NCBI GenBank assembly: GCA_025360085.1
Contig: JANYCW010000007.1
Location: 1-64,000 of the forward strand
Source: Actinomycetes bacterium
GTDB lineage: Bacteria > Actinomycetota > Actinomycetes > Nanopelagicales > Nanopelagicaceae
Reading direction: 5' to 3'
Length of the DNA stretch: 64,000 bases
In this document: piece by piece, positions 29,893 to 38,868 of the stretch
Layout: every line of letters starts with the position of its first letter
Position numbering within the stretch: the first letter of the stretch is position 1
Notes under the pieces: generated by a model
Seen by the model: only the letters and a program-made list of their open reading frames with translations
Databases searched by the model: none
What the model was told of the DNA's origin: nothing
Made by a program: the position numbers and the translations under genes

Positions 29893-31420
29893 ACTTAAAG
29901 CTATTCGTCGAGCATTAGTGAGCGTCTATGACAAAGTGCGTCTACTTGAAATTGGGAAAGCGTTAAGCGAGGCTGGAGTTGAGATTCTCTCAACAGGTTC
30001 AACGGCAGCTCATCTTATCGACGCCGGAATTTTAGTAACAGAAGTAAGTACTTACACGGGTTTCCCCGAGATTATGGGTGGTCGCGTCAAGACGTTACAT
30101 CCACGTGTGCACTCTGGAATTCTGGCCGATCAGAATAATCCTGATCACATGTCGGCAATCGCCGCTCTAGATATCGCTCCTTTTGATGTGGTCATAATTA
30201 GTCTCTATCCATTTGCCGCCACGATTGCATCCGGCGCAAATTTTAACGAGAGCATTGAACAGATTGACATTGGTGGACCCTCACTGCTGAGAGGTGCGGC
30301 AAAAAATCACAGTTCAGTTGCAGTTATAAGTCAGATTTCACAGTACGACCTTTTGTTAGAGGCAATAAGAGTTGGGGGCTTTTCTCTAGCCCAGCGAAAA
30401 CAACTGGCGCTCGAAAGCTTTAGGACAACGGCGCAATACGATCTCGCTATTGCAACGTGGCTTGGTAAGAGCGATGGCCTGCCCGATTGGTTTGGACAAA
30501 TTTGGCAACGAGAAAGTTCACTTCGATATGGTGAAAATCCACATCAGCAAGCCGCGATTTATTCAGGAGGAGCGGCTGGAATAGTCAACGCAGTGCAGTC
30601 ACATGGAAAAGAGATGTCATTTAATAATTACACAGATGCCGATGCAGCATGGCGCGCAGTGTTAGATCACGCCGATCCTTGTGTTGCAATTGTCAAACAC
30701 GCCAATCCTTGCGGAATTGCAATCGCAAGCGATATTGCTACTGCTCATAAAAAAGCCCTCGAGTGTGATCCTCTATCGGCCTTTGGTGGTGTCGTTGCGG
30801 CCAATCGCCAAGTAAGTATTGCGATGGCAACTCAGCTCTCTGAAATCTTTACCGAAGTGGTTATTGCTCCTAGCTATGAGGCAGGAGCAGTTGAGATTCT
30901 CTCTAAAAAACCATCGATTCGAATTTTGCACTCGGTCACAACCAATATTGCACGCACAGAGTTGCGCCCTGTATCAGGGGGAGTATTACTTCAAGATATG
31001 GATTTAATCGATGCACCTGGAGATTCACCATCGAACTGGAAGCAAGTGAGTGGCCAGCGCGCCGATGCAAAGACAATGAAGGAGCTCGAGTTTGCTTGGC
31101 GATCAGTCCGCGCGGTAAAAAGTAATGCGATTTTGCTGAGCAGTGATGGTGCATCCGTTGGCATTGGAATGGGACAAGTCAATCGAGTGGACTCTGCACG
31201 TTTAGCCGTGGCTCGTGCGGGTGATCGCGTTAGTGGTTCGGTGGCGGCGAGTGATGCGTTTTTCCCATTTTCCGATGGGCTTCAAATTTTGATTGATGCA
31301 GGAGTGAGGGCGATTGTGCAACCTGGCGGAAGTATGCGCGATGACGAAGTAATTGCTGCGGCACAAGTGGCTGGTGTCATAATGTTTTTCACAGGCACGC
31401 GTCATTTCTCTCATGCCTAG
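29885..31420 (+). CDS. purH: bifunctional AICAR formyltransferase/IMP cyclohydrolase
   Basis: PurH performs the last two steps of IMP synthesis. Residues 1-195 form the MGS-like cyclohydrolase ([39 protein letters not shown]). The rest is the transformylase with the catalytic pair in [15 protein letters not shown] and [11 protein letters not shown], and the C-terminal [12 protein letters not shown] and [14 protein letters not shown]. The length of 511 is normal. With folD next door, formyl-THF supply and use are adjacent. Confidence 0.97.
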   Translation: MSELKAIRRALVSVYDKVRLLEIGKALSEAGVEILSTGSTAAHLIDAGILVTEVSTYTGFPEIMGGRVKTLHPRVHSGILADQNNPDHMSAIAALDIAPFDVVIISLYPFAATIASGANFNESIEQIDIGGPSLLRGAAKNHSSVAVISQISQYDLLLEAIRVGGFSLAQRKQLALESFRTTAQYDLAIATWLGKSDGLPDWFGQIWQRESSLRYGENPHQQAAIYSGGAAGIVNAVQSHGKEMSFNNYTDADAAWRAVLDHADPCVAIVKHANPCGIAIASDIATAHKKALECDPLSAFGGVVAANRQVSIAMATQLSEIFTEVVIAPSYEAGAVEILSKKPSIRILHSVTTNIARTELRPVSGGVLLQDMDLIDAPGDSPSNWKQVSGQRADAKTMKELEFAWRSVRAVKSNAILLSSDGASVGIGMGQVNRVDSARLAVARAGDRVSGSVAASDAFFPFSDGLQILIDAGVRAIVQPGGSMRDDEVIAAAQVAGVIMFFTGTRHFSHA

Positions 31421-31428
31421 GGCTGCAA

Positions 31429-31434
31429 TAGGAT
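31429..31434 (+). promoter_or_regulatory. -10 box of folD
   Basis: TAGGAT lies seven bases before the folD ATG at 31442, in the short gap after purH. It fits the leaderless TAGRNT pattern and no Shine-Dalgarno sequence is present. Confidence 0.45.
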
Positions 31435-31441
31435 TGAACGT

Positions 31442-32281
31442 ATGAGCGCTCAGATATTAGATGGCAAGGCATTAGCTGCATTGATTAAGGCCAAACTCGC
31501 AGTTCGTGTAAGTGCGCTAAAGTTCAATGGAATCACTCCAGGACTTGGTACGGTATTAGTTGGCGAAGATCCTGGTTCACACTCATATGTTGGCGGAAAG
31601 CATCGGGACTGTCATGAAGTAGGTATTAATTCAATCCGTGTAGATCTACCTTCCGATGCTACGCAGGCCGATGTTATGGCGGCAATAAAAGATCTCAATC
31701 AAGCACCTGAATGCACTGGCTATATCGTGCAACTGCCTTTGCCAAAGGGGATAGATACGCAGAGAGTATTAGAGGCAATTGATCCAGCCAAAGATGCCGA
31801 TGGTCTGCACCCCATGAATTTGGGTCGTTTAGTTTCGGGCTATAACGCACCTTTGCCATGCACTCCACATGGAATTGTCGAACTTTTAAGTCACTATGGA
31901 ATTAGTACACAAGGCGCAGAAGTTACGGTCATTGGCCGAGGCTTAACTGTTGGCCGGCCTCTTGGTTTACTCCTCACCCGCAAGCAGGAAAATGCGACAG
32001 TGACATTGACGCATACCGGAACTCGAGATCTCTTAACACATACAAAAACCGCGGATATTATTGTTGCCGCAATTGGCAAAGCACATTTCCTGAAAGCCGA
32101 AATGATTAAACCCGGGGCCGTTGTTATCGATGTTGGCATATCACGTACCGATGCTGGATTACTTGGCGATGTTGATCCTGGTGTCATGAATGTTGCATCA
32201 TGGGTAGCGCCAATGCCGGGTGGGGTCGGACCTATGACAAGGGCGATGCTTATAAAAAACGTAGTGGATGCATGCAGTTGA
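31442..32281 (+). CDS. folD: methylenetetrahydrofolate dehydrogenase/cyclohydrolase
   Basis: FolD makes 10-formyl-THF from methylene-THF. The 279-residue product has [22 protein letters not shown], with the catalytic Lys in the S-Y-V-x-x-K motif, [21 protein letters not shown], the nucleotide-binding [16 protein letters not shown] and the C-terminal [14 protein letters not shown]. It starts 22 bases after purH. The next gene overlaps its last codons. Confidence 0.96.
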   Translation: MSAQILDGKALAALIKAKLAVRVSALKFNGITPGLGTVLVGEDPGSHSYVGGKHRDCHEVGINSIRVDLPSDATQADVMAAIKDLNQAPECTGYIVQLPLPKGIDTQRVLEAIDPAKDADGLHPMNLGRLVSGYNAPLPCTPHGIVELLSHYGISTQGAEVTVIGRGLTVGRPLGLLLTRKQENATVTLTHTGTRDLLTHTKTADIIVAAIGKAHFLKAEMIKPGAVVIDVGISRTDAGLLGDVDPGVMNVASWVAPMPGGVGPMTRAMLIKNVVDACS

Positions 32282-32499
32282 CCGATCGCTTTTTAGGCAT
32301 CATGAGCAATATCGCAGTACTCGTTGGCATCGCACTTGGAATAGGTGGATTAGTGCGTGTGGGATCGATTTTTATTGCGGTTGGCACTGCTGGTATTGCC
32401 TTGAAGGCCCGTCATTCACGTAAATTTGACTTTTATTTTCCGCTCGTAATCGCAGTCGCGCTTTTCGCTCTGGCCATTGCCCTACCTCACGGACGGTAG
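32272..32499 (+). CDS. small two-helix membrane protein, DUF3017-like
   Basis: A 75-residue protein with two or three hydrophobic stretches (about residues 9-24, 27-39 and 51-69) separated by a basic ARHSRKF loop. The frame is open from 32200, but ATG 32272 overlaps the folD stop by 10 bases and starts at the natural N-terminus (MQLTDRFLG). A small DUF3017-type membrane protein commonly follows folD in Actinobacteria. Function unknown; the family assignment rests on position and architecture. Confidence 0.65.
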   Translation: MQLTDRFLGIMSNIAVLVGIALGIGGLVRVGSIFIAVGTAGIALKARHSRKFDFYFPLVIAVALFALAIALPHGR

Positions 32500-32539
32500 G
32501 GTTGGTGTAGTGCCTGAAGAAGGAAAAAAGGAGTACGTC

Positions 32540-33490
32540 ATGGGCGGAAAAGTCACAGTGGTCGGTGCAGGTTTTTATGGCTCAACAACCGCGCTTCGAT
32601 TAGCCGAATACGATATTTTTGACACCGTAGTTCTTACCGACATTGTTGAAGGCAAACCCGAAGGCCTAGCCCTTGATATGAATCAGTCGCGATCGATTGA
32701 GGGTTTTGAGACAAAGATTATCGGGTCAACCACCACGGCCGAAGGCGCGGGTTATGAAGCAACGGCTAACTCAGATGTCGTAGTAATTACTGCAGGTCTT
32801 CCTCGAAAGCCCGGCATGAGTCGGATGGATTTAATTGGAGTTAATGCCGGCATTGTCCGAGGGGTAGCAGAAAATATTGCTAAGCACTCACCTAATGCCG
32901 TCGTTATTGTGGTTTCAAATCCACTCGATGAGATGACATTTCTTGCTCAGATTGCAACTGGTTTTCCCAAGAACCGTGTGATGGGTCAGGCTGGAATGCT
33001 AGATACCGCCCGATTCACTAACTTTGTCGCCGAAAAATTGGCCGTGAAAGTCGGGGTAGTTAAAACGCTTACTCTCGGTTCACACGGTGAGACCATGGTG
33101 CCGATTCCGAGTCGCTGCACAGTTAATGGAAAAGCCTTGAGCGAATTTCTATCGCAAACCGAAATAGATGAACTCGTTGATCGCACTCGCAATGGTGGCG
33201 CCGAAGTCGTGGCTTTACTTAAAACGGGCTCGGCTTATTACGCGCCATCGGCTGCAGCTGCTCGCATGGCAAAAGCGGTTATAGAGGATTCAGGTGTGGT
33301 GATGCCGGTATGTGCATGGGTAGATGGAGAGTATGGAATCTCTGGTGTCTACCTTGGCGTTGAAGCGCAGATTGGTCGCAGTGGAGTAGTGAAAGTAGTT
33401 GAAAGCGCGTTAACGCAATCGGAGTTAGTGGCCCTAAAAGCTGCAGCACAAGCCGTACGTGCAAAACAAGCAGATGTCCAAACACTCTAA
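32540..33490 (+). CDS. mdh: malate dehydrogenase (LDH-like type)
   Basis: Oxidises malate to oxaloacetate with NAD. The 316-residue protein starts at ATG 32540 (GGKVTVVGAGFYGSTTAL, the dinucleotide loop), preceded by AAGGAAAAAAGGAG. The frame is open from 32477 and a GTG at 32510 is possible, but homology begins at Gly2. RKPGMSRMDL carries the substrate-specificity arginines of MDH rather than LDH, VVSNPLDEMT follows, and LTLGSHGETMVP holds the catalytic His. This is the bacterial LDH-like MDH group. Confidence 0.94.
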   Translation: MGGKVTVVGAGFYGSTTALRLAEYDIFDTVVLTDIVEGKPEGLALDMNQSRSIEGFETKIIGSTTTAEGAGYEATANSDVVVITAGLPRKPGMSRMDLIGVNAGIVRGVAENIAKHSPNAVVIVVSNPLDEMTFLAQIATGFPKNRVMGQAGMLDTARFTNFVAEKLAVKVGVVKTLTLGSHGETMVPIPSRCTVNGKALSEFLSQTEIDELVDRTRNGGAEVVALLKTGSAYYAPSAAAARMAKAVIEDSGVVMPVCAWVDGEYGISGVYLGVEAQIGRSGVVKVVESALTQSELVALKAAAQAVRAKQADVQTL

Positions 33491-33506
33491 ATAGGGAGCT
33501 TATCGC

Positions 33507-34721
33507 ATGGCCAAGATCAAAGTAGAAGGAACAGTAGTCGAGTTAGATGGCGACGAGATGACTCGCATAATCTGGCAGTTCATTAAGGAGTCATTGATTC
33601 TTCCTTATCTAGATATAAACCTTGAATACTTCGACTTAGGCATGGAAAACCGTGATGCAACCGATGATCAAGTAACGATTGATTCAGCCCATGCAATTCA
33701 AAAGCATGGAGTTGGCATAAAGTGCGCAACTATTACGCCAGATGAGGTTCGGGTAGAAGAGTTTGGTTTGAAAAAGATGTGGAAGTCGCCTAATGGAACC
33801 ATTAGAAATATCTTAGGTGGTGTAATTTTTCGTGAACCGATTATTATTAGTAATGTTCCGCGACTGGTTCCGCACTGGACAAAACCAATTGTTATCGGCC
33901 GACATGCATTTGGAGATCAGTACAAAGCAACAGACTTCTTGGTACCCGCGGCCGGTAAGTTAACGATGACATTTGTTCCAGCTGATGGCTCTAAGCCAAT
34001 CGAATACAACGTCTTTGACTTTCCATCATCAGGTATTGCTATGGGTATGTACAACATGGATGAATCGATCCGTGACTTTGCACGTGCATCTTTGAACTAT
34101 GGACTCAATCGTAATTTCCCGGTCTACCTTTCAACCAAGAACACAATTTTAAAGGCCTATGATGGCCGCTTTAAAGATATCTTCGAAGAGATTTTCCAAG
34201 CTGAGTTTAAAACCGCCTTTGATACGGCCGGTATTTGGTATGAGCACCGCTTAATCGATGACATGGTCGCTATGTCACTTCGCATGGAGGGCGGATATGT
34301 TTGGGCATGCAAGAACTATGACGGCGATGTTCAATCCGACACCGTAGCCCAAGGTTATGGCTCATTAGGTCTGATGACATCGGTATTAATGACTCCCGAT
34401 GGAAAGATTGTTGAATCCGAAGCCGCCCACGGCACAGTAACTCGCCATTATCGAGAGCATCAAAAAGGTAGAACTACATCGACTAATCCAATTGCATCAA
34501 TCTTTGCCTGGACTCGGGGATTGGCCCATCGTGCAAAGTTGGATAGCAATGCCGAACTCGCCGCTTTCTGTACAACGCTGGAGCGTGTGTGTATTGAGAC
34601 CGTTGAAGAGGGCAAGATGACTAAGGATTTATCACTTTTAATTTCTAAGGACGCCCCTTGGCAAACGACGCAGGAGTTCTTGGCATCGATTGATGAAAAT
34701 TTAAAGGCAGTCATGGCTTAA
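33507..34721 (+). CDS. icd: NADP-dependent isocitrate dehydrogenase (dimeric type)
   Basis: Converts isocitrate to 2-oxoglutarate. The 404-residue length and sequence ([53 protein letters not shown]) are those of the homodimeric, eukaryote-like IDH class rather than the E. coli type or the monomeric form. [17 protein letters not shown] contains the cofactor-contacting His and Arg, expected for NADP. It lies 16 bases after mdh with a GGGAG ribosome-binding site, so two TCA enzymes are co-expressed. Confidence 0.96.
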   Translation: MAKIKVEGTVVELDGDEMTRIIWQFIKESLILPYLDINLEYFDLGMENRDATDDQVTIDSAHAIQKHGVGIKCATITPDEVRVEEFGLKKMWKSPNGTIRNILGGVIFREPIIISNVPRLVPHWTKPIVIGRHAFGDQYKATDFLVPAAGKLTMTFVPADGSKPIEYNVFDFPSSGIAMGMYNMDESIRDFARASLNYGLNRNFPVYLSTKNTILKAYDGRFKDIFEEIFQAEFKTAFDTAGIWYEHRLIDDMVAMSLRMEGGYVWACKNYDGDVQSDTVAQGYGSLGLMTSVLMTPDGKIVESEAAHGTVTRHYREHQKGRTTSTNPIASIFAWTRGLAHRAKLDSNAELAAFCTTLERVCIETVEEGKMTKDLSLLISKDAPWQTTQEFLASIDENLKAVMA

Positions 34722-34865
34722 CCGCCTAATTATTATTCATTCAAGCGGTAGCACTCACTTACCCTTTCTCATTCCATCACCACAGGCGTAATTTTAACGT
34801 TGTTAAGTTGCGCTCAGTTACCTGATAATTAGTATCGAAGGTGCTGGACGTGGCTGAACCGCAGG
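34722..34865. other. spacer between icd and the nitrate island
   Basis: About 144 bases without a recognised gene. It contains the inverted repeat TTAAC-GTT-GTTAA at roughly 34794-34806 and no clear terminator. A GTG-initiated reading frame near 34841 runs 14 codons into the next ORF and stops, which may reflect a frameshift in that gene. Confidence 0.4.
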
Positions 34866-35315
34866 TTGGCGTGGCTACAGTCTGAAATTATTGGATCAAA
34901 TTCCCAAAGCGCCTTAGATGCTGTCTACAAATACTTGGAGGATTATCAACCAGTGAAAATCTTGAGTAATATCTCTGAGGTAGATCCAGTCTTAGAATCA
35001 AGTGTGCCCCATTTATGCCCAAAATCACTCGATTCTTTGACCGTCCCCCTAGTACAGGAACGAGTTTACTTGAGGAAAATTGGTTCCAGCGTTTTCTATT
35101 TGGGAGTGATTCCCCCAGGGGCAACAAAAGCGTTCATGATTGGCGTCGACCATGCTTCTAAAATTTCCACTTACACGGGTAATAATCCAACAATTGCCGA
35201 AGGAGTTAAGAATAATCCCTATACAACAAGCAATATCATTGTTGCGTTTTATCCAGATCAAGGCTGGATCGGTGTTTATGACGATCGAGGTGCGTATGGG
35301 GGTTTTCACTATTAA
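34866..35315 (+). CDS. hypothetical protein, possibly 5'-damaged
   Basis: A 149-residue frame not recognised. It has no signal peptide or membrane segment. It is rich in Ser, Asn, Tyr and Ile, and its C-terminal half contains NPYTTSNIIVAFYPDQGWIG. The only start codon near its beginning is TTG 34866, without a ribosome-binding site, and a stop (TAG 34830) lies just upstream. A short GTG frame ending at 34885 could be its lost N-terminus after a one-base shift. It may thus be a decaying or orphan gene. It lies in front of the DUF2249-regulator operon on the same strand. Confidence 0.45.
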   Translation: MAWLQSEIIGSNSQSALDAVYKYLEDYQPVKILSNISEVDPVLESSVPHLCPKSLDSLTVPLVQERVYLRKIGSSVFYLGVIPPGATKAFMIGVDHASKISTYTGNNPTIAEGVKNNPYTTSNIIVAFYPDQGWIGVYDDRGAYGGFHY

Positions 35316-35424
35316 TCGATTAGTTGGAAGCGTTTTTATGTGGGGCGAATTCAATTTCACGGGTAATTGAGGGGTTGCCCTCAGATATCTACTCCTAATT
35401 GGTAGTTGTTTCTCAGTAGATAAG

Positions 35425-35430
35425 TAGAAT
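35425..35430 (+). promoter_or_regulatory. -10 box of the DUF2249 gene
   Basis: TAGAAT lies six bases before ATG 35437, the same leaderless geometry as other genes in this window. A small hairpin GAGGG-GTTG-CCCTC lies further upstream, around 35369-35382. Confidence 0.45.
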
Positions 35431-35436
35431 TGCCAT

Positions 35437-35739
35437 ATGGAAAATATTTCAATTACAAAAGAGCCTAATAATATTGAATCGCATTCTTGCCGTTGTGGCG
35501 AAGAGGAATCATCGACCTTTCCTGAGCTCAATGCATCACTCATTCCTCATGAGATTCGCCATCCAGCAATTATTGGTGCCCTTGAATCACTAAAACCGGG
35601 TCAAGGGATGATTCTAGTCGCACCTCATAAACCAATACCTTTGCTCGCCCAGATTGAAAAGAAACATCCAACTATTTTTTCTGTGACATTTCTTGATGAG
35701 GGCCCAGATAAATGGCATGTTCAATTCATTCGCAGTTAA
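35437..35739 (+). CDS. DUF2249 domain protein
   Basis: A 100-residue protein. After about 30 variable residues, including a Cys-x-Cys (residues 18 and 20), a TusA-like DUF2249 domain begins: ETIRHPAIIGALESL-type helix, LKPGQGMILVAPHKPIPLLAQIE, and a C-terminal strand ending W-H-V-Q-F. DUF2249 proteins are frequently encoded beside nitrate/nitrite and NO-related genes, and a role in redox or metal handling is suspected but not established. It is followed after 12 bases by the response regulator, so the two form an operon. Confidence 0.8.
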   Translation: MENISITKEPNNIESHSCRCGEEESSTFPELNASLIPHEIRHPAIIGALESLKPGQGMILVAPHKPIPLLAQIEKKHPTIFSVTFLDEGPDKWHVQFIRS

Positions 35740-35751
35740 GTTGGGTTTTGG

Positions 35752-36393
35752 ATGAATACAAGGGTTTTTGTCGTTGATGATCACGAACTAGTCCGAAAGG
35801 GCCTGACAGATCTTATAAATGCAGAGGATGATTTATCTGTTGTTGCAAGCGCAGCAAATTGTGCAGAGGCTATGATTACATTCACAAGATCATGTGCCGA
35901 TGTGGCAGTTCTTGATGTTCGCCTTCCCGATGGTAGCGGAATCGAACTATGCCGAGAGTTAATCTCTTTAAATCCTGATGTGAAGGTCTTAATGCTGACC
36001 TCCTCCCAAGATGACGAAGCGCTACTTGGCGCAGTTCTTGGAGGTGCTCATGGCTATTTGATTAAGGATATTAAGAACCTTGAACTTCTTGATTCAATCC
36101 GCCGTGTGGCAGCGGGTGAGGTTTTCTTGGACGCGGGACTTATCTCCTCGGTCACCAATCGACTACGGGGAAATAAAAATCCTGCAAGTGAAATCTACGA
36201 ACTAACCGAACAGGAGGCGAGGGTTCTTGAGTACATTGGCGCAGGAATGACTAACCGCCAAATTGCTCAGAATATGTTCTTGGCCGAAAAAACTGTAAAG
36301 AATTATGTCTCATCTCTTTTAAGAAAATTAGGGTTAGAACGACGCACTCAGGCAGCAGCTCTTGCCGTCCGACTAAATGTCGGGAGAAGTTAA
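35752..36393 (+). CDS. DosR/NarL-type response regulator
   Basis: A 213-residue regulator with an N-terminal receiver (FVVDDHELVRKGL; phosphoacceptor Asp54 or so in VAVLDVRLPDGSG; Lys in YLIKDIK) and a C-terminal LuxR-type helix-turn-helix (LTEQEARVLEYIGAGMTNRQ). The recognition helix AEKTVKNYVSSLLRKLG keeps the Lys-Lys-Asn residues known to contact DNA in Mycobacterium tuberculosis DosR, and LERRTQAA follows as in DosR. It is convergent with the histidine kinase (4-base overlap), its likely partner. Predicted target: the palindrome between narK and narG. Confidence 0.9.
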   Translation: MNTRVFVVDDHELVRKGLTDLINAEDDLSVVASAANCAEAMITFTRSCADVAVLDVRLPDGSGIELCRELISLNPDVKVLMLTSSQDDEALLGAVLGGAHGYLIKDIKNLELLDSIRRVAAGEVFLDAGLISSVTNRLRGNKNPASEIYELTEQEARVLEYIGAGMTNRQIAQNMFLAEKTVKNYVSSLLRKLGLERRTQAAALAVRLNVGRS

Positions 36394-37514
36394 AGACTTC
36401 CGCGCCACATAGTTCGAGTCCCAGCTATAGAGTCTTTTATTATTTCGAATTCTCCACCACGGGCAAGGGCTCGTTTCTCTAAATTGAGTAACCCACTCTT
36501 TCTCACTCCCTGAACATACCCCTTACCGTTATCGACCACCCGCACTTCGCAGTACGTTTGATTGGCCAGCAGAACAAGGTCAATTGTTGTGGCATCTGCG
36601 TGGCGTATTGCATTAGTAACGAGCTCTCGGATTACAGGTATTACTTGGCTGACTAATTCACTCCCGATAACTGTATCCACTGGTCCTTGAAACGAGTAAG
36701 TTATTTTGAATCCCGCGATTGAATTAAGTGAGGCTATTTCGCTTAACACTTGGGTGCGGATATCTTGGATTGGGAGTTTTTCCTGTAGGGCAAAAATAGT
36801 TGTGCGAATCTGTTGCACCGTTGCATCAAGATTGTCGATACTATTTTGAATCATTGCGAGCGACTCTTGAGATATTGACGAGTCCCCTCCTACACTCTGT
36901 AAGGAGAGACCCGTAGCAAAAAGCCTTTGAATGACGAGATCATGTAAATCACGCGCGATACGTTCGCGCTCTGCAAGAATACCTACTTGGGTCTGTGCAA
37001 TGTGTCCGCGGTAGTTATCAATGGCAACTCCGGCCGCAGAAGCTAAAACCACAACCAACCGTTCATCCTCTTCCGTAAAATCTTTACCGTTACGCTTTTG
37101 AGTTAAATAAATACTTCCATATACCTCCTCGCGTATTCGAATGGGCACCCCTAGAAATCCCGTCATTGAGGGATGGCCTTTTGGAAACCCGCTTGAGGAG
37201 GGATGGTCTTTAATTACCGAAACACGAAGTGGCTCTGGAACTTTAAGCAAGTGTCCCAGTAGACCTTTACCCTCCGGAAAGGTATCGATCTCATCGGCCG
37301 TTTCATCACTCATACCAATGTAGGTGAAATCTTCAAGGCTTCCATCGGCAGCAATCGAACCAATGGCACCGTATGTGCAATCGGTGATAATCACGGCATT
37401 TTCAATGAGTCGTTTGAGCGAGCTCCTTAAATCCTCACCCCTAGCAACATCCATGACAGCATCAGAGAGCGCACTAAGCCTGGTGATATCCATGGCCGAA
37501 GTCTGCTCAATCAT
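36390..37514 (-). CDS. DosS/DevS-like soluble GAF-domain sensor histidine kinase
   Basis: A 374-residue cytosolic kinase without membrane segments. Residues about 25-170 form one GAF domain closely resembling GAF-A of DevS/DosT (GKGLLGHLL, GFPKGHPSMTGFLGVPIRI, YGSIYLTQKRNGKDF). His114 in GFPKGHPSM is placed where the haem-binding His of DevS lies, so gas or redox sensing is plausible. The HisKA_3 domain has RERIARDLHDLVIQRLFA (phosphoacceptor His191), and the ATPase domain has ELVTNAIRHA (Asn301) and VVDNGKGY. Unlike DevS it has a single GAF. It lies 15 bases after the second narK and is probably in that operon. Confidence 0.88.
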   Translation of the reverse strand: MIEQTSAMDITRLSALSDAVMDVARGEDLRSSLKRLIENAVIITDCTYGAIGSIAADGSLEDFTYIGMSDETADEIDTFPEGKGLLGHLLKVPEPLRVSVIKDHPSSSGFPKGHPSMTGFLGVPIRIREEVYGSIYLTQKRNGKDFTEEDERLVVVLASAAGVAIDNYRGHIAQTQVGILAERERIARDLHDLVIQRLFATGLSLQSVGGDSSISQESLAMIQNSIDNLDATVQQIRTTIFALQEKLPIQDIRTQVLSEIASLNSIAGFKITYSFQGPVDTVIGSELVSQVIPVIRELVTNAIRHADATTIDLVLLANQTYCEVRVVDNGKGYVQGVRKSGLLNLEKRALARGGEFEIIKDSIAGTRTMWRGSL

Positions 37515-37529
37515 GGCGTCAATGGCGAA

Positions 37530-38867
37530 TTAGCAGGGCTTTTCGGCTCCGCGGCGGGCATAGTGGAACCAGGCCATTGCCGCGGCATTTAAGGCGAAAA
37601 TTCCGATTCCCCAGAAGAGAATTGTGGGCGCCATGATTGCTAGAAGTACACCGAAGAAGAATGGACCAAATGCAGCAATCGCACTGACCCACCCAATGAC
37701 TCCGCCGGCTTGACGAGGTTCAAAGATCATGGGCATCTGCTTGAAGGTACTTGCATTGCCGACTCCTGCAAAGAAGAAGATCGCGAGCATTCCCCAGAAG
37801 AAGAGATCAAAGTCAGCACTACTCGTGGGTGAAACATGCATGGCGGTAAAGATCGCAGATACGCCGATTCCAATACCCGAAAGAACCGTCAGTTTGCCAC
37901 CACCAACACGATCCGAAACTGGACCGCTGAGTACTCGAGCAGCCGATCCAATGAGTGGACCAAAGAATGCGTACTTGACGGGATCGGGAGCATCTGCAAA
38001 GGCGCCGAAGAGCGAATTGATGAGCAGACCAAACTGAGCAGCAAGACCAGAGAAAGTTCCAAATGTCAGCATGTAAAGGCTGGTCATGAGCCAGGTGTGC
38101 TTGTTGCTAAATATATCTAGTTGATCTTTTACTCCACGCGCCTTGACTGGGACACTCTTCAACATTGTCCACGCCAAGATTACTGCAATGAAGACAAATG
38201 GAATCCAGAGAAGTCCTGCATTTTGATACCAGGTCGACTTATCAATCCCCTTTGCTTCGTCAACGAAATGCTGAGGGGCACCAAGAGTCGATCCTAACAT
38301 CGCCGAACTGACAATTATTGGCGTCACAAACTGAACAAGACTTACTCCGAAGTTTCCAATACCCGCTTGTACCCCCAGAGCCATTCCCTGTTTCGATCTG
38401 GGGAAGAAATATGAAGTGCTCGGCATGAATCCGGAGAATATGCCACCGCCCAAGCCTGCCAAAAATGCCAGCGCCAACAACCCAACATAAGGTGTTGTAG
38501 GGGTGCGCACGGCCATGGACCAACCAACTAACGGCAGAACAAGTAGCGCCGTCGAATAGGTGACAAGCCGGCGCGTACCAAATATTGGCGGTAAGAACAT
38601 CCAAATTAATCTAAGGCCACCACCTGCCAGACCTGGCATCGCAGCCAACCAGTAAAGCTCTTTCTTAGATAAATCAAAGCCTAAGTTATTGAGCTTTGGC
38701 GCGAGAGCTGAAACCAGAAACCAACTCATAAATCCAAGGGTGAGTGCATAAGTGGTGATCCATAAAGTTCTCCACGCGATCTTGGAATCCCACGTGGCTT
38801 CGTTATTTGGATCCCAGTTCTCTAGCCATTCGCCTCCGCTCTTTGCCTGTGATGCGTTAGTGGCCAT
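37530..38867 (-). CDS. narK2: NarK-family nitrate/nitrite transporter (second copy)
   Basis: A 445-residue major facilitator protein with about 12 membrane segments. Two Gly-rich nitrate-signature regions are visible: GGIFSGFMPSTSYFFPRSKQG and AGVGNASTFKQMPMIFEPRQ followed by AGGVIGWVSAIAAFGPFFFG. The frame opens with TTG 38879, but ATG 38867 lies just after the upstream narK stop and is preferred. The C-terminus is short and basic. Nitrate/proton symport or nitrate-nitrite exchange cannot be separated by eye; the tandem copies may divide the two tasks. Confidence 0.88.
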   Translation of the reverse strand: MATNASQAKSGGEWLENWDPNNEATWDSKIAWRTLWITTYALTLGFMSWFLVSALAPKLNNLGFDLSKKELYWLAAMPGLAGGGLRLIWMFLPPIFGTRRLVTYSTALLVLPLVGWSMAVRTPTTPYVGLLALAFLAGLGGGIFSGFMPSTSYFFPRSKQGMALGVQAGIGNFGVSLVQFVTPIIVSSAMLGSTLGAPQHFVDEAKGIDKSTWYQNAGLLWIPFVFIAVILAWTMLKSVPVKARGVKDQLDIFSNKHTWLMTSLYMLTFGTFSGLAAQFGLLINSLFGAFADAPDPVKYAFFGPLIGSAARVLSGPVSDRVGGGKLTVLSGIGIGVSAIFTAMHVSPTSSADFDLFFWGMLAIFFFAGVGNASTFKQMPMIFEPRQAGGVIGWVSAIAAFGPFFFGVLLAIMAPTILFWGIGIFALNAAAMAWFHYARRGAEKPC

Positions 38868-38868
38868 G

